Of a DNA stretch of 64,000 nucleotides, positions 17,386 to 24,351 are shown one piece after another. The stretch is from JAVJSU01 sp040219275 (GTDB taxonomy: Bacteria > Chloroflexota > Anaerolineae > Aggregatilineales > Phototrophicaceae). The position numbers and the translations under genes were made by a program. Location of the stretch: assembly GCA_040219275.1 (NCBI GenBank), contig JAVJSU010000007.1, positions 62,001 through 126,000 of the forward strand. The letters run 5' to 3'. Position 1 is the first letter of the stretch. Each line of letters begins with the position of its first letter. Below the pieces are notes generated by a model. It did no database searches. It saw nothing but the letters and a program-made list of their open reading frames with translations, and was not told the DNA's origin.

Positions 17386-18759
17386 TTAACCGGTTATTGG
17401 AATCTGTGAAAGATTCGCACCACTTTGCAGAATGGCGTACTCCGCGGATGACCAGCCAATCACGCCGTTGTAATTGATCTGCCACCATGTCGCGTTTGCG
17501 TTACGACCAATCACCTGCGCGATGTCTCCGACAGGAAGGTTGCCAATATCGTCAAACTGTGTGCCCGGACCGGTACGGATGTTCACTGTAAACGGTGTTG
17601 CCAGTACGATATAGCCCGTCGGCTGGCTGACTCCGTCTGTGATCGGTAAGGCGTTGATGTTACTGACGCTCACGAAGCGCGCATCTACCCAGCCAATCAC
17701 ACCGTTTGCATTAACCTGAATCCACAGATTATCCTGTGTACGTGCCAGCGCCGGTAAGGTTTGTCCGAAGCTCACACGGGCAATAATATTGCCGCTGGAG
17801 ATCGTCGGTGTCTCACGCACGTTCAAATTACTGACGATGACAACCGCCGTGTTGCCGACTACCGGCGGTGATGTTTGTGTAATGTCGAATTCGGCAAATG
17901 CACGCCCACCTGCTTCAAAGTATTCCACCGTAATTGTATGATTGCCGTTCGACAGTGTCCGATTCACCGTGTACTCCTGACCGGAAGCAATATGCCACTC
18001 GTTAATCACCAGAATACCATCCACAAACACGCGAATACCGTCATCAGCATAGGCGCGGAGTAGATATTCACCACCGTTCAGGCTGAGTGTGCTCGTCCAG
18101 CGTGCGGAGAAATTATCCGCAGGGACAGACGGTGACGGTGCGCTTGCACCCCAGTTGCCACCGGCTTGCGCTTCACCACGAACTAAAACAGGTGAACCGG
18201 CAAGGTCACGATTATTGAAGTATTGAGCTGTCCATGCGCCTGTAGGCGGTGGGTTGATCGGACGTGAAAAGTCGGGACCAGTCGGGTTTTGTGCGAGATT
18301 CGCAAAGTCGACATACGCAAACGCCACATCGTTGACTTCACGATAATCGACCTGAATATGATGCGTGCCTGCGGAAAGTTCCACATCACGGCTAATCAGG
18401 CGGTCAACTTCGTTGGTTTCAAAGGTGTTAATAATCGTACGGTTGAAGTCAATTGTCACGCTCATATTATCGTCTGCGAGAATCCAGAAGCGATAGGTTC
18501 CGGCTTGAAAATAAGTGTCCGTTGACCAGCGTGCAGAGAATTCATTTTCTGGAATACCGCTCCCCGGTGAGCCAAGCCCCCAATCAAAAGCGATGTCGCC
18601 ATCGGTACGGGTGAATACGGGATCGCCACCAAGAAAGGCATTATCAAAGTATTGTCCGTTCCACGTGGGGTTGGGTGTTTGCGCGCTTACGCTAAATGAA
18701 GCAAATAGCGGGAGTAGTAAAAGAAGTGACAGTGCTACCAATAAACGTTTTAATCGCAT
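17386..18759 (-). CDS. Secreted PA14-PA14-SH3b-SH3b protein (paralogue 1)
   Basis: 457 residues from the ATG at 18759, which has AAAAGGAG upstream and starts a signal peptide cleaved near 'SVSAQ'. Two PA14-like β-domains (~35-165 and ~185-310) each carry 'YF-N--L-G-P', 'FSARW' and an 'ADD' loop; such domains bind glycans, often via Ca2+. Two bacterial SH3 domains follow ('NLNVRETP', 'GWVDARFV'; 'NIRTGPG', 'WWQINYNGVIGW'), usually cell-wall-binding. Each SH3 is followed by an 'LPITDG/IPITG' tag, the last forming the C-terminus. The protein at 56585 has the same architecture. Confidence 0.88.
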   Translation of the reverse strand: MRLKRLLVALSLLLLLPLFASFSVSAQTPNPTWNGQYFDNAFLGGDPVFTRTDGDIAFDWGLGSPGSGIPENEFSARWSTDTYFQAGTYRFWILADDNMSVTIDFNRTIINTFETNEVDRLISRDVELSAGTHHIQVDYREVNDVAFAYVDFANLAQNPTGPDFSRPINPPPTGAWTAQYFNNRDLAGSPVLVRGEAQAGGNWGASAPSPSVPADNFSARWTSTLSLNGGEYLLRAYADDGIRVFVDGILVINEWHIASGQEYTVNRTLSNGNHTITVEYFEAGGRAFAEFDITQTSPPVVGNTAVVIVSNLNVRETPTISSGNIIARVSFGQTLPALARTQDNLWIQVNANGVIGWVDARFVSVSNINALPITDGVSQPTGYIVLATPFTVNIRTGPGTQFDDIGNLPVGDIAQVIGRNANATWWQINYNGVIGWSSAEYAILQSGANLSQIPITG

Positions 18760-18944
18760 AAATTTCTCCTTTTGTGCAGAATAATAGATATTTATACTCA
18801 TTACATCATGTTCTGCACGGAAAAACATCACACGACCCACGCATTTTTAGGACAGTGGTTCGTTGCATTTGAAAATGGTCATTTAAGCTATGTTAGACAT
18901 AGGTCAGGTGGGCTATATTCCCGCTGAGAGGCAACTAGCTGGGG

Positions 18945-19130
18945 TCACTCCATCTTTTCCGCAGAAAAGTCGACCACGAAGTCATCTTCTACGGTGTAGC
19001 TGATCTCTATCGGGTTACAGCACACCTCGCAATCCTCGATATAGCTTTGTTTCCGCACGGAAAGATCAAGCAACATCGAAATCTCGCGCCAGCAATAGGG
19101 ACACATGAAAAAATATTCTTCTTCGTCCAT
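18945..19130 (-). CDS. CPxCG-type small zinc-ribbon-like protein
   Basis: 61 residues starting at the ATG at 19130 ('MDEEEYFFMCPYCW'). Two cysteine pairs, 'CPYC' and 'CEVC', form a rubredoxin/zinc-ribbon-like knuckle typical of CPXCG-motif proteins, followed by an acidic β-rich tail. The start lies 4 nt after the TetR stop codon, so translation is probably coupled. A longer frame to 19163 would overlap tetR and has no better ribosome site. Function is unknown. Confidence 0.75.
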   Translation of the reverse strand: MDEEEYFFMCPYCWREISMLLDLSVRKQSYIEDCEVCCNPIEISYTVEDDFVVDFSAEKME

Positions 19131-19134
19131 CGTG

Positions 19135-19749
19135 TTAGTCCATGAGTGATTTGATATAGGCACGGATAACGGCTTTCAGTTCACGGAGCAATCCCGGACG
19201 CAGACTCTCGTCTGCCTCGTCGATCATCGTGACCTGTGTCTTGACGATGGAGACCATCACCATCGTGACTAGCAAACGTTTTTCGTCCGGCAAATTTAGG
19301 CGACGGGCGAAGAGTATGTCAAATTGCCCGACGATGTCCGTGTAAAATTCCTCACCGGATTGAGTCAGACTCTCTAAGCCGTAAGAGCCATAAAACATCG
19401 GCTTGAAGCCCGGATTATCCATGTAGAAGTCGTGAAAAATATCAATCAAGCGGTCAAGCTGATCGAAAAAGTCTATAGCTTCTCCCGCGTTGAATTGCTC
19501 CCCCATGATGGCGCGTAACTCTTCCAGATAACGCTCCGAAAGTGCCATCAAGATCGCGTCCTTATTCGGGAAAAATTGATAGAGCGACCCGATAGACGCA
19601 TTCGCCTCAGACGCGATCTGATTGGTGGTGACATTTTCGTAGCCGTGCGCGGCGATTAGCTCTGCCGTTGTATCGAGAATTTTCTTGACGCGTTCCTGTC
19701 CACGTTTGCGTTGTGGGACTTTTCGCATGGTTGTTTCATTGTCGGTCAT
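19135..19749 (-). CDS. TetR/AcrR-family transcriptional repressor
   Basis: 204 residues. The N-terminal helix-turn-helix (~15-62) reads 'ILDTTAELIAAHGYENVTTNQIASEANASIGSLYQFFPNKDAIL', a close fit to the TetR DNA-binding domain. The remaining helices form the ligand-binding and dimer domain. It is divergent from the epimerase gene, with two matching 14-bp inverted repeats in between. It most likely represses that gene and itself. The ligand is unknown. Confidence 0.93.
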   Translation of the reverse strand: MTDNETTMRKVPQRKRGQERVKKILDTTAELIAAHGYENVTTNQIASEANASIGSLYQFFPNKDAILMALSERYLEELRAIMGEQFNAGEAIDFFDQLDRLIDIFHDFYMDNPGFKPMFYGSYGLESLTQSGEEFYTDIVGQFDILFARRLNLPDEKRLLVTMVMVSIVKTQVTMIDEADESLRPGLLRELKAVIRAYIKSLMD

Positions 19750-19782
19750 GGCGTTTCACTTTAATCTATAATCTGCAAAATA

Positions 19783-19796
19783 TGAGTAAATACTCA
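19783..19796. promoter_or_regulatory. Candidate TetR operator 1
   Basis: TGAGTAAATACTCA: 6-bp arms TGAGTA and TACTCA around AA. It lies 34 nt upstream of the tetR start. The same TGAG-N6-CTCA pattern recurs at 19835-19848. Confidence 0.7.
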
Positions 19797-19813
19797 CAAA
19801 ATGTTTACAGGTG

Positions 19814-19833
19814 ATTCTATTTTAGCATAGAAT
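19814..19833. promoter_or_regulatory. Perfect inverted repeat between the two TetR operators
   Basis: ATTCTAT and ATAGAAT arms around TTTAGC. It lies between the two TGAG-N6-CTCA sites and may overlap a promoter; its function is unknown. Confidence 0.45.
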
Positions 19834-19834
19834 G

Positions 19835-19848
19835 TGAGCAATCACTCA
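19835..19848. promoter_or_regulatory. Candidate TetR operator 2
   Basis: TGAGCAATCACTCA keeps the TGAG-N6-CTCA frame of operator 1, centred 52 bp away (about five helical turns). A further half-site (TTCACTCATC) follows at 19861. It lies ~55 nt before the epimerase start. Confidence 0.65.
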
Positions 19849-19901
19849 TAAAAACCGGCATTCACTCATCTATTCAGTATACATTATTGGGAGCAATTGA
19901 C

Positions 19902-20885
19902 ATGACAAATTTAGTGACCGGCGCGAACGGGCATCTTGGCAATAACGTGGTGCGGGCATTGCTTGATGCGGGACAATCCGTGCGGGCAAGCGTGCGGAAT
20001 CCGAATGAGCGTGAACCCTTTGCCGGGTTGGATGTGGAGATCGTCAAAGCAGATTTGATGGATCGTGATTCGCTGATGCGGGCGCTGGAAGGTGTGGATA
20101 CGCTCTATCAGGTGGCGGCGGTCTTTAAGCATTGGGCGAAAAATCCTGAAGAAGAGATTATTCGTCCGGCGGTGGACGGCACGCGCAACATCTTAACGGC
20201 GGCGGCGGAACAGGGTGTGAAGCGCATTGTCTACGTCAGTTCTTCCGTCACCATAGAGGCGCATGGGCGCAAAGTGACGGAGGCGGATTTACGGACAGAA
20301 ACGCACGGCAACCCGTATTATGTCGCCAAAATCGAATCCGAAAAATTGGCGTGGAAATTGGCACAAGAATACAAGCTCAATATGGTTTCTGTGTTGCCTG
20401 TCGCCATCGTCGGACCGCATTGCTATCGCCTGACCCCGACGATGAATGTGCTTGATCTCGTCCTCAAGGGGAGTTTCCGCTTTGATGTGAACTTCTTCTT
20501 CAATTATGTGGATGCGCGGGATGTAGCGGCGGGGATGTTGCTGGCAGCGGATAAAGGGAGATCCGGTGAGCGGTATTTACTTTCTACGGAGAGCCAACCC
20601 ATGAGCACACAGGATGTGACCGCGATTGCACGCGAATTTAACCCCAAAATCCCGTCGACTTTCCGTATGCCAAAACCGATTCTGGCGGGCATGGCGACCA
20701 TGATGGAATTGGGCGGGCAGGTCACCGGACGCGATCCGCTTCTGCTTCGTAGCCAGATCAAGCTATTTTATGGCGTTGAAGAAATGCACGACATCAGCAA
20801 AGCGAAGCGCGAACTGGGCTACAATCCGCGCTCGTCGGAGCAAGCAGTGCGCGAAGCCCTTGCTTATTTGCAGTCACGCCAATAA
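19902..20885 (+). CDS. NAD-dependent epimerase/dehydratase (extended SDR, DFR-like)
   Basis: 327 residues from the ATG at 19902, with GGGAG 8 nt upstream (a TTG 15 nt earlier is less likely). The cofactor motif is 'VTGANGHLGNNVVRAL'. A second strand carries 'VRNPNE' and a third 'VKADLMD'. The catalytic pair is Y-x3-K in 'YYVAKIESEK', with serines in 'VSSSVT' before it. The shape resembles dihydroflavonol-reductase/HpnA-like reductases. It is divergent from a TetR gene with shared operators. The substrate is unknown. Confidence 0.9.
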   Translation: MTNLVTGANGHLGNNVVRALLDAGQSVRASVRNPNEREPFAGLDVEIVKADLMDRDSLMRALEGVDTLYQVAAVFKHWAKNPEEEIIRPAVDGTRNILTAAAEQGVKRIVYVSSSVTIEAHGRKVTEADLRTETHGNPYYVAKIESEKLAWKLAQEYKLNMVSVLPVAIVGPHCYRLTPTMNVLDLVLKGSFRFDVNFFFNYVDARDVAAGMLLAADKGRSGERYLLSTESQPMSTQDVTAIAREFNPKIPSTFRMPKPILAGMATMMELGGQVTGRDPLLLRSQIKLFYGVEEMHDISKAKRELGYNPRSSEQAVREALAYLQSRQ

Positions 20886-20899
20886 AACAAATCTTACCG

Positions 20900-21229
20900 T
20901 CATGAGATGGTGGGTATCAGTTGATCCACAATCTCATGGCGGATAAACGCCTTAACTTCCTCCCCACCATTCAGGGCAAAATCAAATGTCGTGGCGGCGG
21001 GCGCAAAAGTGATGCCGAATGCGAAGAATGGACAGCATAGGCGCTCGAATGAGACCCACGTAGCGACGGTTATCAGCTTTTCTATTGGTAACGTAAACCT
21101 ATAGCCGTCGGATGTTTCATGAACGTTTTGCACAGCGCCAAAGATTTCATGAGAACGGGCGACCTGTGCTTCGCGTTCGGCTTCGGGGATGGCATCAAGC
21201 ACACACTGAATAGGAATTTCGGTGGTCAT
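20900..21229 (-). CDS. Small MerR-associated cysteine-containing protein, unknown function
   Basis: 109 residues if started at the ATG at 21229, which has AAGGA upstream and leaves a ~33-nt leader after the predicted MerR promoter. The alternative ATG at 21265 lies almost on the transcription start. The sequence has a conserved-looking 'FERLCCPFFAFGITF' segment with a Cys pair and a 'GGEEVKAFI' tail; one more Cys lies near the N-terminus ('IQCVL'). No signal peptide. The adjacent divergent MerR gene and its operator suggest induction by a metal or thiol-reactive compound. Confidence 0.72.
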   Translation of the reverse strand: MTTEIPIQCVLDAIPEAEREAQVARSHEIFGAVQNVHETSDGYRFTLPIEKLITVATWVSFERLCCPFFAFGITFAPAATTFDFALNGGEEVKAFIRHEIVDQLIPTIS

Positions 21230-21268
21230 TGCGATCAAATCCTTTACTTCTTTCAGCGTTGCCATTTA

Positions 21269-21299
21269 CTATAAGACTTAAAGCACACTTGAAGTCAAG
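21269..21299 (-). promoter_or_regulatory. MerR-type promoter with 19-bp spacer and internal dyad
   Basis: On the minus strand -35 TTGACT (21299-21294) and -10 TATAGT (21274-21269) are separated by exactly 19 bp, the over-long spacing that MerR proteins correct by twisting DNA. A dyad with arms GACTTAAAG and CTTGAAGTC (8 of 9 pair) around CACA fills 21276-21297. It drives the small cysteine protein. Confidence 0.85.
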
Positions 21300-21308
21300 G
21301 ACATCAAT

Positions 21309-21686
21309 ATGCGAATCGGTGAAGTTGCAGAACTGAGCAGTATTCCGGCAAGCACGTTGCGTTATTACGAGCAAATCGGGTTGATTGCGCGTCCAAAGCG
21401 TATTCACGGCATACGGGATTATGCGCCGGAGATTTTGCAGACGTTGCGGATCATCAAATTGGCGCAATCTACAGGGTTTACGCTGGCGGAGATCAAGGCG
21501 TGGATTTCCTTGATGGATAAAACTACGCCAGACCAGCCCGCCATAACGTCCGACTGGCGCGATTTCGTGAAGACCAAAATGATCGAAGTGAAGCATCTGA
21601 TCTCACAGTATCAGGAAGTGCTTCAACTATTACAGCAGGTCTCATCCTGTCCATGTGAATCGCCGACAACATGCACTCAATTTTGA
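21309..21686 (+). CDS. MerR-family transcriptional regulator
   Basis: 125 residues. The winged helix-turn-helix (1-70) reads 'MRIGEVAELSSIPASTLRYYEQIGLIARPKR'. A long dimerisation helix (~80-112) follows. The C-terminus has three clustered cysteines in 'SSCPCESPTTC', suggesting a thiol-bound metal inducer as in MerR/CadR/ZntR types. AAGGA lies 6 nt before the ATG. It faces the small cysteine protein across a 19-bp-spacer promoter, which it probably activates. Confidence 0.93.
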   Translation: MRIGEVAELSSIPASTLRYYEQIGLIARPKRIHGIRDYAPEILQTLRIIKLAQSTGFTLAEIKAWISLMDKTTPDQPAITSDWRDFVKTKMIEVKHLISQYQEVLQLLQQVSSCPCESPTTCTQF

Positions 21687-21710
21687 GCCACCGTATCGCT
21701 TTTGCTAGAT

Positions 21711-23339
21711 TTATAATTCCGCCGTCAATTGGGATACGGGAAATTTGACGGTAAAGGTTGTTCCCGTGCCGACCTCACTGAAGAAGCTGATTTTGGCTTC
21801 ATGTGCGTCTACCGCGCTCTTGGCAATGGATAATCCCAACCCTGTGCCGGGGATGCCTTCAATGTTATCCCCGCGATAGAATCGATCAAAAATGTAGGCT
21901 TTATTGTCATTAGGGATGCCCAGACCTTGATCTGTGACGGTGATAATTGCATCATCATTATCGTAATCTAGTTCTACCAGTACCATGGTATCTTGCGGTG
22001 AATATTGTATGGCGTTTTCGATCAGCTTAGACAAAATCAGCGAGAACAACTGGCGATCTATAAAAGTCTCAAAATGTGCCTCATTACCTGTGTAGGCTAC
22101 TCTGGATGCCCCATTAGAAGCGTTAAATATTCCCACAACTTCGCCACAATATGTGTTGAGATCTACTAGTTCAGGACTAAAATCCAACTGTTGTTCTTCA
22201 ATTTTTTCGACATAGAGGACATTATCGAGGATGTTCGTCATCATGGAAATTTGATCATATATATTTTGCACCCGTGCCGCCCGTTTTTCTTCAGTCATCT
22301 TGTCTGCATAACGGGTGAGCATTTGTATGGAGGTGCTGATAACGGATAAGGGTGTTCTGAACTCATGAGACATTCGCGTGATGAAGCGTGCGCGTAACAT
22401 ATTGAGTTCGTGTTCTTTTTCGTAAGCGTTGCGTAGTTCGGTTTCTATGGCGAGACGTTCGGTAATATCGAGTGAAACAGCGATGACACCTGTAATTTGG
22501 TCTTCCTCATCCGTCAGGGGCGAATAGCGATTCTCAAAAACTATCCCATCCGTGTCGGTGACGACGATTTTTTCTTTGCCGGACAATGTTTCGACGATGG
22601 CATTTTTCACGCTTTGATCGTCCGTTATCTCGGTGTAGGATTTTCCGACTAAATCCCCTTGCTTAAGGTTCAAGCGTGTTAACCCATGCCCCTCGATCAT
22701 GGTAATTGTGCCGTCTTTATCAAACGTGGAAAGAATTACAGGAGCGTTCTCGATGACTTTCAATAAGCGTTGCTCGCTTAATCTTAATGCTTCTAATGTT
22801 CGGCGATTCTCCGCAATTTGTGCTTCTAAGTTGCTATTGATAAATATTAGTTGTTGCTTACGGTCTTCTGACACCTTGGCTGTGTTAACGATCCTCACAT
22901 ATTTTGGAATCAGCGGCGGAATAATAAAGGCGGTTCCAGCAGAGACAACTGCGGTGATGAACTTTGTATAAGCGGAAAGTCTGTAGGTAGGATTCCACAG
23001 CGTCCACACGTCCATAAAGTGGGTGATGCCACAGGAGAAGATGAACGCGGCGAATGCCAGAATCAACCATGAGTACGGCAGGACTTGATTAAAGCGACGG
23101 TGCATCACAACCAGCATTGTAGAAATTGCCATATACGATACGCCGATCAGCGAATCAGATACCACATACATCCGTAAAATTGGTAAATTCCAGAGGAAAC
23201 AATGTGCGTGGGGGTCAAACCCTTCTGTGAGAAAAATATCCTGCATCTGGCTTAATGCGGGTAACATCAGCAGGATAATGAGTGAAAAAAATAATAAGAT
23301 ACTCACTGTGTTGGAGTTTAAAGAGAAATATTTATTCAT
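21711..23339 (-). CDS. Ethylene-receptor-like (ETR1-type) PAS sensor histidine kinase
   Basis: 542 residues from the ATG at 23339, which has GGAG 6 nt upstream; the longer frame lacks this. After a first membrane helix (~12-31), three helices (~55-165) match the plant ethylene-binding domain: D62 and Y69 in 'SDSLIGVSY', and C103 and H107 in 'FIFSCGITHFMDVWTL'. These correspond to ETR1 D25, Y32, C65 and H69; the Cys and His hold the Cu(I) that binds ethylene. A coiled linker, a PAS domain (~192-292), HisKA ('HEFRTPLS', H325) and HATPase ('ENAIQYSP', 'DQGLGIP', 'GTGLGLSIAK') follow. No receiver gene is adjacent. Confidence 0.9.
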   Translation of the reverse strand: MNKYFSLNSNTVSILLFFSLIILLMLPALSQMQDIFLTEGFDPHAHCFLWNLPILRMYVVSDSLIGVSYMAISTMLVVMHRRFNQVLPYSWLILAFAAFIFSCGITHFMDVWTLWNPTYRLSAYTKFITAVVSAGTAFIIPPLIPKYVRIVNTAKVSEDRKQQLIFINSNLEAQIAENRRTLEALRLSEQRLLKVIENAPVILSTFDKDGTITMIEGHGLTRLNLKQGDLVGKSYTEITDDQSVKNAIVETLSGKEKIVVTDTDGIVFENRYSPLTDEEDQITGVIAVSLDITERLAIETELRNAYEKEHELNMLRARFITRMSHEFRTPLSVISTSIQMLTRYADKMTEEKRAARVQNIYDQISMMTNILDNVLYVEKIEEQQLDFSPELVDLNTYCGEVVGIFNASNGASRVAYTGNEAHFETFIDRQLFSLILSKLIENAIQYSPQDTMVLVELDYDNDDAIITVTDQGLGIPNDNKAYIFDRFYRGDNIEGIPGTGLGLSIAKSAVDAHEAKISFFSEVGTGTTFTVKFPVSQLTAEL

Positions 23340-23539
23340 GTGGCACTCCATTAATTTGGATCTTTGTGGCTTTTTACTGCTAATTTTTAGATTAGGAACG
23401 GTTGTCAACTATTATTGTGATAATCGTCATATTTATTGTAATGCTATAGTTTTGTCTAAATCATAAAGTTTTTGGCGATAAGTCAAATTCTCATCTTATA
23501 TAACCGATGAGTCCGGTTGTGAACCGAAAGTAGGAGTGC

Positions 23540-24055
23540 ATGAATCACACGGAAATGATGAACTTACTGCGCGATGGGGTCATGATGGGCGACATCTGGG
23601 CAGATTTGGGCGCAGGGCAGGGAAATTTTACCCGTGCATTGCGTGAATTAGCGGGTGACAAAGCGATCATCTATGCGATAGATCAGGATGCAAACGCGCT
23701 CCGCCACAATAGCGCCGCCGATCACGTGCATGTGGGCGATTTCACGCAGATGGGGCGCATCCCCGATTTGCCGGATGAATTTGATGGTGTACTGATGACA
23801 AACGCCTTACATTGGACGCGAAACCAACACGCCGTTGTTCAGGCTATCTACAATAAATTGCGGGACAATGGGCGTTTGCTGATCGTCGAATATGCGGTTT
23901 CAACGCCGCGCCCGTTCATGATTCCTTACCCTGTGCCGTTTTCGCGTTTTGAGGCATTGGCGCTGGAAAACGGCTTTTCTAACGTTTGCCAAATCGCCAC
24001 CCGCAAATCACCCCGTAGCAACAGCGCGATGTATGCCGCTGTCGCAATAAAATAA
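23540..24055 (+). CDS. Class I SAM-dependent methyltransferase, small
   Basis: 171 residues. SAM-binding motif I is 'WADLGAGQGNFTRAL' (near residue 20), followed by the acidic strand end 'IYAIDQDANAL', 'VHVGDFTQM', and motif 'FDGVLMTNALHW'. The protein is shorter than most Rossmann methyltransferases and begins almost directly at motif I, so the substrate-binding cap is minimal. The ATG has AGGAG upstream ('AGTAGGAGTGC'). The substrate is unknown. Confidence 0.85.
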   Translation: MNHTEMMNLLRDGVMMGDIWADLGAGQGNFTRALRELAGDKAIIYAIDQDANALRHNSAADHVHVGDFTQMGRIPDLPDEFDGVLMTNALHWTRNQHAVVQAIYNKLRDNGRLLIVEYAVSTPRPFMIPYPVPFSRFEALALENGFSNVCQIATRKSPRSNSAMYAAVAIK

Positions 24056-24145
24056 TCTGCATGGCATAAAAGACTATCAGGGAGAATCTCAACTGTCCCT
24101 TGACGGTCTGGCGTGGATGACTATAATTCTAAGCACGCTGAACGA

Positions 24146-24218
24146 GGCCCTGTAGCTCAATCGGCAGAGCAGTTGACTCTTAATCAATTTGTTGAAGGTT
24201 CAAGTCCTTCCAGGGTCA
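24146..24218 (+). tRNA. tRNA-Lys (anticodon CTT)
   Basis: A full cloverleaf can be folded. The acceptor stem is GGCCCTG/CAGGGTC with one G-T pair. The D arm is GCTC-loop-GAGC. The anticodon stem is GTTGA/TCAAT with loop CTCTTAA, giving anticodon CTT. The T arm is GAAGG-TTCAAGT-CCTTC. The discriminator is A and CCA is not encoded. A hairpin terminator follows. Confidence 0.96.
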
Positions 24219-24245
24219 TAGATATTTTTAGAGCTAAATTTAATC

Positions 24246-24274
24246 AAAAAACCACCTGATGCGGGTGGTTTTTT
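24246..24274. terminator. Terminator after tRNA-Lys
   Basis: A-run then CCACC and GGTGG arms with a short loop, ending in seven T. The flanking A and T runs allow it to act on both strands, ending the tRNA and the convergent tex gene. Confidence 0.88.
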
Positions 24275-24351
24275 TGATGCCTATTTGAAAAGTTAAGTTT
24301 TGGCAAATTATTTTCGTTATCGCCAGAATATTTTGTCCGAACTTACTCCCA

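Noticed and set aside
18925..18948. CTGAGAGGCAA-like word resembling part of a thiamine riboswitch
   Set aside because: The rest of the TPP riboswitch fold is absent and no thiamine gene lies downstream on the plus strand.
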